DNA of 64,000 nucleotides. Source: Winslowiella toletana (GTDB lineage: Bacteria; Pseudomonadota; Gammaproteobacteria; Enterobacterales; Enterobacteriaceae). Within the stretch, counting starts at the first letter, position 1, and the number at the start of each line of letters is the position of its first letter. The notes below the pieces were generated by a model. The model was given only the letters and a program-made list of their open reading frames with translations. It did no database searches and was not told the DNA's origin. This document shows positions 10,665 through 20,250 of this stretch, in pieces. The stretch lies in the NCBI RefSeq assembly GCF_032164335.1, contig NZ_CP134152.1, positions 1,364,001 to 1,428,000 of the forward strand. The letters are read 5' to 3'. The position numbers and the translations under genes were made by a program.

Positions 10665-10912
10665 AGATAGCTATCCAAATCCACATGGTGTAGCGGTTGG
10701 TTGCTGCGTTCGTTTACCAGCTTTGCCAGTTCGTGATTATCCAGCGCTTCAAGCATGCGCTCGTAGAGTTCGGCGGGTATACAGTAGAAAGCGGGTTGAT
10801 TACGATTCAGGATCGCCACCGGAAAGCCGTTACCTGCACTGACCGTAGCCATAGGGTTTTTCTTCAGTTCGCTGATGCTGGCACTGGTATCGCTCAGGAT
10901 TATGTTAGGCAT
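10661..10912 (-). CDS. RelB/StbD-type antitoxin (Phd/YefM fold)
   Basis: 83 residues: ILSDTSASISELKKNPMATVSAGNGFPVAILNRNQPAFYCIPAELYERMLEALD is the DNA-binding Phd/YefM-like half; the acidic tail VDLDSYL should wrap the toxin. AAGGT precedes the ATG by six bases. Expected to neutralise the RelE-like partner and repress the operon. Its place next to the phage scar fits an accessory module. Confidence 0.88.
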   Translation of the reverse strand: MPNIILSDTSASISELKKNPMATVSAGNGFPVAILNRNQPAFYCIPAELYERMLEALDNHELAKLVNERSNQPLHHVDLDSYL

Positions 10913-11055
10913 CGCATACCTTAATTAAACACCGTTACACAAGTCTTGATAGTAGCCATGAAAAAACCTGTTAACAAGTCTCCTGGCGGGTTGCTACGCT
11001 GACCTTTGTGCTGCGCCCGTTTAACAACGGCATTAATTGCTGATTTTCGCGTGGA

Positions 11056-11601
11056 TTATCTCGTCAGCCAGCGCTGCGCAAGGCGCAAATCTGAAAGTTG
11101 ATCGATGTCGCGCACTGCACCGGCATCGGTAAGAGCCATATCCAGCACATTGCCGCGTTGTCGTGCATCCCGCACGATTTTCCGTGCGCCGATATCGCCG
11201 GACAGCGCGCTGAGTGATGTCAGATATTCCCGGCTGAATCCCACCGGATGCCCTTGTTGCTGGCGGTAGTGCGGTACCACAATAAGATTTCCCCGCAGCG
11301 CATCGGCGACGCGCTGCAAAGAAGCCGGTTTAATCAGCGGCAAATCAGCTGGCAGAATCAGCCATCCCGCGGCGTCTGAGGTTGCACGCACGCCGATGGC
11401 GATAGAGTCGCCGATGCCGCCCGTTCCCCCTTCAGGCCTGACCAGGTGCCATTTCAGGCCCGATGATTGCACGGCCTGCAGCAGATGCGACAACACCGTT
11501 TTTCCCGCGAGTCGCGCATCCAGCTTGTGCGTCGTCGCGCCGGAAGCGAGAAATCTTTCTCCTTTTCCGGCGGCCAGGATAATCACCGTCGGTAAGGACA
11601 T
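11056..11601 (-). CDS. MocA-like nucleotidyltransferase
   Basis: 181-residue NTP transferase of the molybdenum cofactor cytidylyltransferase (MocA/MobA-like) family. The N-terminal ILAAGKGERF is the nucleotide-binding signature, LILPADLPLI holds the metal-binding Asp, and HPVGFSREY follows. It probably attaches CMP to molybdopterin for the adjacent PaoABC enzyme, since PaoABC needs the cytosine dinucleotide form. Its ATG overlaps the last base of the XdhC-like stop codon, which supports translational coupling. Fifth gene of the pao operon. Confidence 0.8.
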   Translation of the reverse strand: MSLPTVIILAAGKGERFLASGATTHKLDARLAGKTVLSHLLQAVQSSGLKWHLVRPEGGTGGIGDSIAIGVRATSDAAGWLILPADLPLIKPASLQRVADALRGNLIVVPHYRQQQGHPVGFSREYLTSLSALSGDIGARKIVRDARQRGNVLDMALTDAGAVRDIDQLSDLRLAQRWLTR

Positions 11602-12563
11602 TAGCCTGATCTTCCCTGGTCTGCACTGCTCAGACGCGCCGCAGCCACATCGGCCAATATGGAGAGCGCCAGTGAATGCGCATCGCGTGCTTTAGGAAAA
11701 ATGCCGATTGGCGCTTTGATCCGCGCGATATCGCTGGCATGCCAGCCAAGCTCCGTCAGCCTCTGAACGCGATTCTGGTGGGTGCGGCGGCTTCCCAGTG
11801 CGCCGATGTAAAAGGGTTTAGCCGCCAGCGCCGCCTGCAGTACCGGCAGCTCGCGGTTAAGATCGTGGTAAAGCAGGATCACCGCGGTGCTTGTATCAAC
11901 GGCTGTGGCTGTCACGCTGTGCGGCGTGCTGTCGCCGGTGGCAACCTCATAGCCGGCAGCCTGAGCCAGGCTGGCAGTGACCTCGGCTTCCCAGGATCGT
12001 CCATAAATCATCACGCGCGTTTTCGGGCGGTAACTGATATCAAAAAAAGCACCATTCCAGCCGCTCTCCAGCGCTGCGGAATCCGGGCTTTGCAGCGTCT
12101 GAGACGGGGGGTGATAGCGCAGGGCAGCAGCCTGGCGCCGATCGATAGCCGTCAGCACCTTTAGCAGTGGCCGGACGCAGCGCAATTTATGAATACTCAG
12201 GGTAATACCGCCTCCGCATGGGAGGACGATATCAAACCACGGAGAGCCGACGCCGTAACTCACCGTGCGGTCATGACCGCAACGGATAACGTCCAGCGCC
12301 TCATGGGCAGCGGCGGCTTCTACACAGCCGCCGGATACAAAGCCGCAGTATAAGCCGTCCTGCCGTACCGCCATCTGCGCTCCCGGCTCACGCGCACTGC
12401 CGCCACGGATATCCACTAACGTCACCAGTGCAACCGCCATACCGTCGTCAGCGGCTTTGGCCGCAAAACGCAGGATCTCGACGTTGTCATCGGTCGAAAA
12501 TGCCTGTTCTGGCGTCAGCGAGTCCTCATCTGATTGTTCGATAAGGGAAAATTGTTGCAGCAT
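11601..12563 (-). CDS. paoD: XdhC-family molybdenum cofactor insertion factor (PaoD-like)
   Basis: 320 residues. The N-terminal XdhC/CoxI domain has DIRGGSAREPGAQMAV and FVSGGCVE; the C-terminal Rossmann domain has IYGRSWEAEV and later ALGSRRT. XdhC proteins bind molybdenum cofactor, promote its sulphuration and deliver it to xanthine dehydrogenase-family enzymes. The position directly after paoC matches E. coli paoABCD, where PaoD is required for active PaoABC. The 34-base gap after paoC and the 1-base overlap with the next gene suggest one transcript. Confidence 0.85.
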   Translation of the reverse strand: MLQQFSLIEQSDEDSLTPEQAFSTDDNVEILRFAAKAADDGMAVALVTLVDIRGGSAREPGAQMAVRQDGLYCGFVSGGCVEAAAAHEALDVIRCGHDRTVSYGVGSPWFDIVLPCGGGITLSIHKLRCVRPLLKVLTAIDRRQAAALRYHPPSQTLQSPDSAALESGWNGAFFDISYRPKTRVMIYGRSWEAEVTASLAQAAGYEVATGDSTPHSVTATAVDTSTAVILLYHDLNRELPVLQAALAAKPFYIGALGSRRTHQNRVQRLTELGWHASDIARIKAPIGIFPKARDAHSLALSILADVAAARLSSADQGRSG

Positions 12564-12597
12564 AGGTTATTTATCCTCAAATGCGGCTGGCGTAATG

Positions 12598-14799
12598 TCA
12601 AATAACCGTTGGCAACCCTTCCAGTAACTTATCGAGCGTGACCGGATAATCCCTGACCCGCACGCCTGTCGCGTTGTAAACGGCATTGGCGATAGCGGCA
12701 CTGACGCCACACAAACCCAGCTCACCAACCCCTTTGGCTTTCATCGGCGATGACATCGGGTCGTTGTCCTCGAGGAAGATGACTTCCTGCTCGGGGATAT
12801 CGGCATGTACCGGCACCTCATAACCTGCCAAATCGTGATTAACGAAAAACCCCAGTCGGGTATCGACGGCCAGCTCTTCCATCAGCGCCGCGCCAACACC
12901 CATCGTCATGGCGCCAATCACCTGACTGCGCGCGGTTTTCGGATTCAGTATCCGGCCGGCTGCGCAAACTGCCAGCATGCGGCGAACCCGCGTCTCGCCG
13001 GTCGCCCTGTCGACACCAACTTCAACGAAATGCGCCGCGAAGGTGGACTGTTGATATTGCTTATCCAGATCGCCGAATTCGATGCTGTCCTCAACGCTAA
13101 TCGTACCGTCAGCGGCCGCTTCTGACAGCGGAGCATGGCGATCGCCAAGACGTATCTGTTGATCGGCAAATAGCGACTCATCAGGATCAAATCCGAGTTT
13201 GTTCGCCACCGCCTCGCGCAGTTTGACGCAGGCCGCGTAAACGCCAGCCGTGGAGCTGTTGGCTCCCCATTGCCCACCGGAACCGGCAGACACCGGGAAA
13301 TCGGAATCGCCCAGCCGCACCACCACTTTGTCCAGCGGTACGCCGAGCATTTCAGCTGCCGTTTGCGCAATAATGGTGTAGCTGCCGGTGCCAATATCGG
13401 TCATATCGGTTTCAACCGTCACCACGCCGTCGGCGTTGAGATGAACGCGTGCGGCGGACTGCATCACCAGGTTGTTGCGAAAGCCTGCCGCCACGCCAAG
13501 GCCAACCATCCAGCGCCCATCGTGCAGCTGGGCCGGTTGGGGGTTGCGCTGGCTCCAGCCAAATTGTTCAGCCCCTTTGCGCAGACACTCAATCAGCTGA
13601 CGCCGGGAAAAGTGCCGCTCGGGATTAGCCGGATCGACCTGGGTATCATTGAGAATACGGAACTCTACCGGGTCCATGCCTGCCTTTTCGGCGATCTCAT
13701 CGATGGCAATCTCCAGAGCCATCAGGCCGGGCGCTTCTCCGGGGGCGCGCATCGCATTGCCTTCCGGCAGATCGAGCCGCGCCAGGCGCAGTCCGGTTAA
13801 GCGGTTTGCGCCGGCATACAGCAGTTCGGTCTGCTGAACGGCAGTTTCCGGCGTGCCGCCAGGCAGGTTGCCTGACCAGCTCTCATGAGAGATGGCGCTA
13901 ATCTGCCCGTTCTGATCCGTGCCAATTCGGATACGCTGGATAGTCGCCGGGCGGTGAGTGGTATTGTTGGCAATCAGCGGCCGTTGCAGCGCAATCTTGA
14001 CCGGACGTTTTGCCGCGCGAGCCGCCAGCGCCGCCAGCACCGCGTCACTGCGCAGGAACAGTTTTCCGCCAAAGCCGCCGCCGATATATGGCGACATCAC
14101 CCGCACATTCTCTTTGGACAGCTTTAGCGTTTTTGCCAGTTCGTTGCGGCACCAGTCGATCATCTGGTTAGAGGTCCAGACGGTGAGCTTATCACCTTGC
14201 CAGGCCGCCATTGAAGCATGGGGCTCCATGGCCATATGGCTCTGATCGGGCGTGGTGTAGGTGGCATCAAACTGCACCGCCGAAGCTGAGAAGGCGCTGG
14301 CGAAATCGCCGATTGTTTTGTCTGATTCACCTTTTGGTGGCGTAGTGACGGCAGGTTTCTCAGCGGCAAGACTGTAAGCGCCACGTTCGCGGCGATAATG
14401 CACCTCAACCAGTGCTGCCGCCGCGCGCGCCTGCTCGAAAGTTTCAGCAACCACGACCGCAATGGCCTGATGATAGTGTTCAATGTCCGGGCCACCGAGC
14501 AACTTTGCCGCGTTCATCTCTCCTTTACCAAGGCGACCGGCGTTATCGGCGGTGACAATCGCCAGCACGCCGGGAGCGTTTTTGGCCGCCCGCAGGTCGA
14601 TCGCGTTAATACGTCCCCTGGCAATGGCAGAACCGACAATATAGCCATACGCCACATCAGGCGCTTCTTTATGCCATTCGTAGGCATAATGCGCGCTGCC
14701 GGTCGTTTTCAGCGGGCCGTCAACGCGATCGTGCGGATGGCCAATCACCTTGAGCTGGTCAATCGGGTTTTCCGTTGCCGGATTATCAAATTTCATCAT
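12598..14799 (-). CDS. paoC: Aldehyde oxidoreductase molybdenum subunit PaoC
   Basis: 733 residues, near-colinear with E. coli PaoC as I remember it. It holds the molybdenum cofactor and oxidises aldehydes, especially aromatic ones, to acids in the periplasm. Visible signatures are GGGFGGKLFLRSD, GNAMRAPGEAPG, GSGGQWG and the active-site KGVGELG; counted from the second Met the catalytic Glu is residue 692, as in E. coli. Two ATG codons lie together at 14799 and 14796; GAGGG is better spaced for the first, homology favours the second. It has no signal of its own and is exported with PaoA. Confidence 0.95.
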   Translation of the reverse strand: MMKFDNPATENPIDQLKVIGHPHDRVDGPLKTTGSAHYAYEWHKEAPDVAYGYIVGSAIARGRINAIDLRAAKNAPGVLAIVTADNAGRLGKGEMNAAKLLGGPDIEHYHQAIAVVVAETFEQARAAAALVEVHYRRERGAYSLAAEKPAVTTPPKGESDKTIGDFASAFSASAVQFDATYTTPDQSHMAMEPHASMAAWQGDKLTVWTSNQMIDWCRNELAKTLKLSKENVRVMSPYIGGGFGGKLFLRSDAVLAALAARAAKRPVKIALQRPLIANNTTHRPATIQRIRIGTDQNGQISAISHESWSGNLPGGTPETAVQQTELLYAGANRLTGLRLARLDLPEGNAMRAPGEAPGLMALEIAIDEIAEKAGMDPVEFRILNDTQVDPANPERHFSRRQLIECLRKGAEQFGWSQRNPQPAQLHDGRWMVGLGVAAGFRNNLVMQSAARVHLNADGVVTVETDMTDIGTGSYTIIAQTAAEMLGVPLDKVVVRLGDSDFPVSAGSGGQWGANSSTAGVYAACVKLREAVANKLGFDPDESLFADQQIRLGDRHAPLSEAAADGTISVEDSIEFGDLDKQYQQSTFAAHFVEVGVDRATGETRVRRMLAVCAAGRILNPKTARSQVIGAMTMGVGAALMEELAVDTRLGFFVNHDLAGYEVPVHADIPEQEVIFLEDNDPMSSPMKAKGVGELGLCGVSAAIANAVYNATGVRVRDYPVTLDKLLEGLPTVI

Positions 14800-14800
14800 C

Positions 14801-15751
14801 TTAAGCCCTCGCTTCCGTCAGCACAGAGGCGAGCGTGCGCTGCGCCAGGATTAACTTAAACTGGTTTTCATCGGTCGGCTGCGCCGCGGCGAATAAACGC
14901 TCCCAGACTTTCTGCGTACCGTTAACCAGCTCCGCATCGGCTTCTTCCAGCCGCCACGGTTTATGTGCGACGCCACCCAGAGCAACGCGACCGCTGCCGT
15001 CGGCCTGCACAACCGCGGCGACCGAAATCAGGGCAAAGGCGTAAGAGGCGCGATCGCGTACTTTACGGTAGATATGATTACCGCCAAGAGGTGGCGGCAG
15101 GGTAACTGCGGTAATCAGTTCACCTGATGCCAGCTGAGTTTCCAGGTGAGGCGTATTGCCAGGCGCGCGATAGAACTCTGCCAGCGGAAGGGTGCGCGTG
15201 CTGCCGTCCGGGCTGACCGTCTCGACTACCGCATCGAGCAGGCGCATGGCGACGGCCATATCACTCGGATGGGTGGCGATACAGGCCTGACTTGCGCCAA
15301 TCACCGCATGTTGTCGGCTAAATCCCTCCAGCGCCGCACAGCCGCTGCCGGGAAGGCGTTTATTACAGGATTGATTAGTATCGTAAAAATAGGGGCAGCG
15401 CGTGCGCTGCAACAGATTACCGGCGGTGGTAGCCTGATTACGCAACTGACCTGATGCGCCAGCCAGCAGCGCGCGGGAAAGCACCGCATAGTCGCGACGC
15501 ACCCGTGGGTCGGCAGCCAGATCGGTATTGCGCACCAGCGCACCTATGCGCAGGCCGCCGTCAGCGGTCGGCTCAATTTTATCCAGCGCCAGAGCATTAA
15601 CATCAATCAGATGAGTTGGGGTCTCTATCTCCAGCTTCATCAAATCAAGCAGGTTGGTGCCACCGGCAATAAATTTTGCCCCCGGCTTGCGTTGGGCGCT
15701 GGCTGCCGCCTCGGACGGAGTGGTAACGCGTTCGTAAGTAAAGGCCTTCAT
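14801..15751 (-). CDS. paoB: Aldehyde oxidoreductase FAD subunit PaoB
   Basis: 316-residue FAD subunit of the xanthine oxidase family, which passes electrons between the 2Fe-2S subunit and the acceptor. [13 protein letters not shown] (residues 28-40) binds FAD. Cys119, Cys129, Cys138 and Cys157 match the four Cys that hold the additional 4Fe-4S cluster of E. coli PaoB, a feature missing from most relatives. The start overlaps the end of paoA by four bases, and the stop is one base before paoC. Confidence 0.95.
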   Translation of the reverse strand: MKAFTYERVTTPSEAAASAQRKPGAKFIAGGTNLLDLMKLEIETPTHLIDVNALALDKIEPTADGGLRIGALVRNTDLAADPRVRRDYAVLSRALLAGASGQLRNQATTAGNLLQRTRCPYFYDTNQSCNKRLPGSGCAALEGFSRQHAVIGASQACIATHPSDMAVAMRLLDAVVETVSPDGSTRTLPLAEFYRAPGNTPHLETQLASGELITAVTLPPPLGGNHIYRKVRDRASYAFALISVAAVVQADGSGRVALGGVAHKPWRLEEADAELVNGTQKVWERLFAAAQPTDENQFKLILAQRTLASVLTEARA

Positions 15752-16446
15752 GATGTCTGGCTCCCGGCGACGTCTTCAATTGCAGCAAGAATGTTGGCAT
15801 AAGCGCCGCAGCGGCAGATGTTGCCGCTCATTCGCTCACGGATTTCGTCCGGGGTTGCCTGCGGCGGCGAAACCAGATCGAGGGTCACATGACTTGGAAT
15901 TCCCATCTCGATCTCTTTCAGCACCGCCACCGACGAGCAGATTTGCCCTGGCGTGCAGTAACCGCACTGGTAACCGTCATGCTTGATAAAGGCGGCCTGC
16001 ATCGGATGCAGATTGTCGGGGGTGCCAAGACCTTCGATGGTGGTGATTTCCGCGCCCTGCTGCATCACTGCCAGCGTAAGGCACGAGTTGATGCGACGTC
16101 CGTTTACCATTACGGTACAGGCGCCGCACTGGCCGTGGTCACAGCCTTTTTTGGTGCCGGTGAAATGCAGATGTTCGCGCAACGCATCCAGCAGCGTGGT
16201 GCGGGTGTCGGCTTTTAGCTGCCGGACCTGTCCATTTACGTTTAGCGTTAGATCCGTCATTTCAGGGGCGGGCGTCACCCGAGGCTCGCTGTCGGCCAGG
16301 GCATTAGATGGCGTGACGGCTGCCACAGCCGCTGACGCAGCACCGGCTTTCAGCAACTCCCGTCTTGTCAGGCTGAAGTCACACTGCTCAGAATTATTCG
16401 CCTGCTGTTTACTGCTGCGATCGGCGTTATTACCATGGCTGCTCAT
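15748..16446 (-). CDS. paoA: Aldehyde oxidoreductase 2Fe-2S subunit PaoA, Tat-exported
   Basis: 232 residues. A twin-arginine signal ([13 protein letters not shown], residues 26-38) exports the folded PaoABC trimer to the periplasm. The plant-type ferredoxin domain uses Cys102, Cys107, Cys110 and Cys122; the second 2Fe-2S cluster uses Cys161, Cys164, Cys211 and Cys213. First gene of the paoABC-xdhC-mocA operon. The N-terminal region before the twin Arg is hydrophilic and rich in Ser, Asn and Gln, as in other Tat signals. Confidence 0.95.
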   Translation of the reverse strand: MSSHGNNADRSSKQQANNSEQCDFSLTRRELLKAGAASAAVAAVTPSNALADSEPRVTPAPEMTDLTLNVNGQVRQLKADTRTTLLDALREHLHFTGTKKGCDHGQCGACTVMVNGRRINSCLTLAVMQQGAEITTIEGLGTPDNLHPMQAAFIKHDGYQCGYCTPGQICSSVAVLKEIEMGIPSHVTLDLVSPPQATPDEIRERMSGNICRCGAYANILAAIEDVAGSQTS

Positions 16447-16620
16447 GCCAGGCCTCCAGTATTCTTAATATTCAACAAGGAAAAAATGGACGCTGTCCAT
16501 AACTGCACTGCACATTATTTTTTTAACGACATTTAATAGTAGACGGCGTTGGCGCAGTGATTAGTGTTAAATCCTGAATACTGTCATGAGCAGCAGTAAT
16601 TAATCTGGCGACGCTGCCGA

Positions 16621-17838
16621 TCAGCTGAGAGGTTTCGCGCCGCGGGTGGTGAGTGCCATTACCGCGCTGGCCAGAGTGAACAAGGCGATAATCCACGCCA
16701 TGGTCCACGGTGTGCCGTCACTCATCAGCGCCAGCAGTAATGAAGAGATAATGCCGCTGCCATACTGTAACGAGCCGATTAACGCCGATGCCGAACCGGC
16801 CACATTGGGTACCGCATCCAGCGCCGCGGCAGTTGAGGTTGCAGCAATCACGCCGTTCATCGAGAAGAACACAAACACCGTGGCGATAATCATGATGACG
16901 CCGCCAACGTGCAGTTTTACCGCCAGTGCAAGAGTGAGCGCAGCGAGTGCTGCCACCACCACGGCAATTTTCAGCAGCATCTCAAGCGAATAGCGGCTGA
17001 CCAGACGGCGATTTAGGATACTCATTCCCATAACACCGACAATATTCAGCGCAAACAGCCAGCCATAATGCTGCGGATCGATGCCGAAATAGGCGATATA
17101 GACAAAAGGCGAACCGGTAATAAAAGCATAGGCCGCAACATAAAAGAATGTCAGGCATAAGGTAAACCGCATAAATTGCGTATTTTTCAGCAGCGTATAA
17201 TAGTTGTGAAAAGCGCTGGATAGCGAGGCTTTGACCCGCTTCTCTGCCGGGAGGGTTTCAGGTAGCCAGAATAAAGAAATCAGCATTACTCCCCCGATAA
17301 TCCCCAGCAGCCAAAAAATAGCATGCCATGACGTCAGCTTGATCATCTGCCCACCCAACAACGGCCCGGCTATCGGCGCGATGGCCATAACAATCATCAG
17401 TGTTGACAGCATTTGCGCGGCCCGTGTGCGGCTGAACAAGTCACGAATCATCGCTCGCGCCAGCATCGGCCCGGTACAGGCACCGATAGCCTGGAAAATG
17501 CGCCAGAAGACAATTTGGCTCATGTCGGTTGAGAGGGCGCAGCCCACCGAACCGATAATAAACAACACCATACCGATAAACAGCGGCGCGCGACGCCCGA
17601 AATGATCGCTTAACGGGCCCCAAATCAACTGCGCAATACAGAAGCCGACAAGGAAACCGGTAATGGTCAGCTCGGCATCGCCCTGTAACTCATTCGCCAT
17701 AACCGGCATCGCCGGCAGGTAAATATCAGTAGATAACGAGGTGAAGGCCATTAACGCACTAAGAATAAGGACAAAAGTGAGGCCGGTCGATTTGTCGCCC
17801 ACGCTGTGCGTGCGCGCCTGAGAATCAAACATAGTCAT
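16621..17838 (-). CDS. Bcr/CflA-family multidrug exporter
   Basis: 405-residue 12-TM major facilitator. STDIYLPAMPVMANEL in the first helix is the signature of the Bcr/CflA drug-resistance branch; motif A appears as GPLSDHFGRRAP, and motif C as APIAGPLLGG. Members export bicyclomycin, chloramphenicol, dipeptides or cysteine. It is monocistronic; the nearest minus-strand gene downstream is paoA, after 174 bases without a visible feature. Confidence 0.88.
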   Translation of the reverse strand: MTMFDSQARTHSVGDKSTGLTFVLILSALMAFTSLSTDIYLPAMPVMANELQGDAELTITGFLVGFCIAQLIWGPLSDHFGRRAPLFIGMVLFIIGSVGCALSTDMSQIVFWRIFQAIGACTGPMLARAMIRDLFSRTRAAQMLSTLMIVMAIAPIAGPLLGGQMIKLTSWHAIFWLLGIIGGVMLISLFWLPETLPAEKRVKASLSSAFHNYYTLLKNTQFMRFTLCLTFFYVAAYAFITGSPFVYIAYFGIDPQHYGWLFALNIVGVMGMSILNRRLVSRYSLEMLLKIAVVVAALAALTLALAVKLHVGGVIMIIATVFVFFSMNGVIAATSTAAALDAVPNVAGSASALIGSLQYGSGIISSLLLALMSDGTPWTMAWIIALFTLASAVMALTTRGAKPLS

Positions 17839-18109
17839 CCAACGGGATATAAAAAGGGGGAGAGTATGTTAATGGCGATTGGCAGAAAGATAATCGTAGA
17901 AAACGGCATAGTGATTATGAATGATATTCATAAATGTTTATCAGGCAGGCTCAAGCCTTTTCTGTTTGGTTTAAGTTTGTATGAAATTTAACCTGATAAG
18001 AGGATGATTAACCTGTCGGGTATCGCTGTTCACTCATGGATTACCGGGCAGGCAGCAGAGTTGGCATCAGAGCAGCAGTAAGAGGTTAAACCTACAGAGG
18101 ACGTGGATC

Positions 18110-18361
18110 ATGGAAGGGACAATCACTTTTGATCTTAGTTACGCGGCAATGACCTTTACGACGGAAGATTTTATCCATGATTGTATGGATCAGGTGAGAG
18201 ATCGTCAGCCGGACCCGCAACTGTGGCTGGAGAGGGCGCGCGCAGCGATGGATCTCTGGCATAGTCTGGCCAGTGCAGGCAGTGCACCAAACGCAACGGT
18301 AGAGATTGATTTGCAGCGACTGATGAGATTTATCGCGGATACTGCCCCCAATCGGAAATAG
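18110..18361 (+). CDS. Small hypothetical protein
   Basis: 83 residues with no family I recognise. It is acidic and probably helical (FTTEDFIHDCMDQVRDRQPDPQLWLERARAAMDLWHSLASAG), with no signal peptide or membrane segment. AGAGG lies about nine bases before the ATG. It stands alone on the plus strand and converges on the DASS transporter. The coding assignment rests on the ribosome-binding site and the balanced composition only. Confidence 0.5.
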   Translation: MEGTITFDLSYAAMTFTTEDFIHDCMDQVRDRQPDPQLWLERARAAMDLWHSLASAGSAPNATVEIDLQRLMRFIADTAPNRK

Positions 18362-18403
18362 CAGTATCGCGATTTTTGGCTGAGAGCAGCCTGCTATCAC
18401 TGA

Positions 18404-18436
18404 TAAAAAAACAGGCCGCCATTCGGGCAGCCTGTT
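18404..18436 (-). terminator. Rho-independent terminator of the DASS transporter gene
   Basis: Read on the minus strand: AACAGGC, one mismatch, GCC-stem, short loop, then the complementary arm ending GCCTGTT, followed by a run of seven T. It lies 27 bases past the stop codon of the DASS transporter and is a classic intrinsic terminator. Confidence 0.85.
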
Positions 18437-18462
18437 GACAGATGTTTCATAGCTGAGCGCTA

Positions 18463-19956
18463 TCAGAACATCATAACCATCCACGGATAGCCAATCAGCA
18501 TTAATCCGGCAAGGAAGATGGCGCCGAAGATAGTGCCCAGACGCCAGTAATCTTTAGTCGGAAGATAGCCACTGCCGTAGAAAATCGGGCTTGGACCGGT
18601 ACCGTATGGTGTGATAATCCCCATCAGGCCCAGTGACGTTACCATCATCAGACAGTATACCGGCATATTGATGCCCGGAATCGCGGCGGCAATGGTCAGC
18701 ATCGCCGGTAACAGCGCGGTGGTATGCGCGGTGGTACTGGCAAACAGATAGTGCAGCAGGAAGAAGGCTACCAACAGCATTACCGCTGCCACTTCCGGTG
18801 GAATACCGTCGAGCAGCTGACCGCCTTCTTTACCCAACCAGGCGATAAAGCCGACGCGTGCCAGGCCATCTGCCAGCGCAACCAGCGTGGCAAACCAGGC
18901 GAAGGTGTTCCAGGCGGGTTTATTACTGGTAATGTCATTCCAGTTCAGCACCCCGGTCCACAGCATCAGTACCACGACCAGCAGGGCAGCCATCGCCGGT
19001 TCAATCCAGGCGGTAGCAAAAATCCACATCAGCAGTGCGCAGCAGACTAACACCAGCAGCAAGATTTCGTTACGTGACAGTCTGCCGAGTTTTTCCAGTT
19101 CATTGCTGGCCCAGCGCGGCACTTCATCGTTAACTTTCACTTCTGGTGGATAGAACCAGTAAACCAGTAACGGCATGGTCAGAATCAGCAGCACGCCCAG
19201 CGGCAGGAAGGCGAGGAACCACATTCCCCATGAGATATCGAAGCCGATGATGCTTTTCACCAGCGCCAGCGCCAGCAGGTTCGGTGCCAGCGCCGACAGG
19301 AACATCGAGCTGGTGATACAGGACGCGGCGATCCCCACCCACATCAGATAAGAACCAATCTTGCGGGCGCTGGGATCGTTAGGTTTCGAACCATACAGCG
19401 GCGGCAGGTTGGCAATGATTGGGTAGATGGTGCCGCCGCTTCGTGCGGTGCTGGAAGGTGTAAATGGTGCCAGCAACAGGTCAGCGAAGGTGATGGCATA
19501 GCCGAGCGTCAGGCTGCGGCGTCCAAGATATTTCACCAGAATCAGCGCCAGACGACGACCAAGCTGCGTTTTGTCATAGCCGGCGGCGAACATAAACGCA
19601 CCAAAGATCAGCCAGACGGTGGAGTTACCAAATCCGCTGACGGCCCATTTAAACGATTCACTGGCGAGTTTAAAGTTAGGATTGGCCAGCTCTGCCGAGC
19701 TGAATAACACCCACGGGCTAAATAGCGCAATCACTACTACGCCGGTCAGGCCAATCACCGCCCCGGGCAGGGGTTCAAAGATTAAGCCGATAATCACGCC
19801 GATAAAAATGGCAAAGAAGTGCCAGGCATAGGGCTCCAGTCCTTCAGGAACCGGAACCAATAGCAACAGCACCGCCACCAGTACCGGCAGGAACATTAAT
19901 ATCAGGCGTTTTTTTGCTCCCGGAGGGGCAGGAACAGTCTTCGCAGCTTCACTCAT
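18463..19956 (-). CDS. DASS-family dicarboxylate transporter (CitT/TtdT-like)
   Basis: 497-residue inner-membrane anion transporter of the divalent anion:Na+ symporter family, in the CitT/TtdT/2-oxoglutarate-malate translocator branch. Signatures include SSTARSGGTIYPI, the repeated S/T-A-T half-site FASTTAHTTALLPAM, and ITPYGTGPSPIFYGSGY near the end. These proteins exchange or import C4 dicarboxylates, tartrate or citrate. Its divergent partner is a soluble fumarate reductase and both share an FNR box, so I infer uptake of fumarate or a precursor (malate, tartrate), perhaps in exchange for succinate. Confidence 0.9.
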   Translation of the reverse strand: MSEAAKTVPAPPGAKKRLILMFLPVLVAVLLLLVPVPEGLEPYAWHFFAIFIGVIIGLIFEPLPGAVIGLTGVVVIALFSPWVLFSSAELANPNFKLASESFKWAVSGFGNSTVWLIFGAFMFAAGYDKTQLGRRLALILVKYLGRRSLTLGYAITFADLLLAPFTPSSTARSGGTIYPIIANLPPLYGSKPNDPSARKIGSYLMWVGIAASCITSSMFLSALAPNLLALALVKSIIGFDISWGMWFLAFLPLGVLLILTMPLLVYWFYPPEVKVNDEVPRWASNELEKLGRLSRNEILLLVLVCCALLMWIFATAWIEPAMAALLVVVLMLWTGVLNWNDITSNKPAWNTFAWFATLVALADGLARVGFIAWLGKEGGQLLDGIPPEVAAVMLLVAFFLLHYLFASTTAHTTALLPAMLTIAAAIPGINMPVYCLMMVTSLGLMGIITPYGTGPSPIFYGSGYLPTKDYWRLGTIFGAIFLAGLMLIGYPWMVMMF

Positions 19957-20177
19957 ATCGATACCTGTTTTATAGTATTTGTCTGCAAGTTAAAAAGAAT
20001 GCGTTTAACGCCCCAATATTACCCGATCTTTTAGTAATTTATCTGCAGCTTCTTGAGTTATTTATTGGGGGTATCTTGAAATCGTATGGATATTTTTTTG
20101 GGTTGACAAAAGGGTATTGTAATTAAGAACTATCTCCAGGTGCCTTTTTGTCGTGATGAATAGCCATTCCCTTAGTC

Positions 20178-20250
20178 GTTATAGTGCCTTAATGATTGAA
20201 AATAGTATTGATTTCAATCAAACCTCTTCCAGTCTCTTAGACTGTAGATT
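20178..20250. promoter_or_regulatory. FNR box flanked by divergent -10 elements
   Basis: TTGAT-TTCA-ATCAA at 20208-20221 is an exact match to the FNR consensus. Its centre (20214.5) is about 41.5 bases from the start predicted by a minus-strand TATAAC at 20178-20183 (toward the DASS gene), and about 41.5 bases from that predicted by a plus-strand TAGATT at 20245-20250 (toward the fumarate reductase gene). A second dyad, CAGTCT-ctt-AGACTG, lies at 20230-20244. The 585-base spacer 19957-20541 is otherwise AT-rich with no evident gene; both transcripts would have leaders over 200 bases. Confidence 0.65.
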
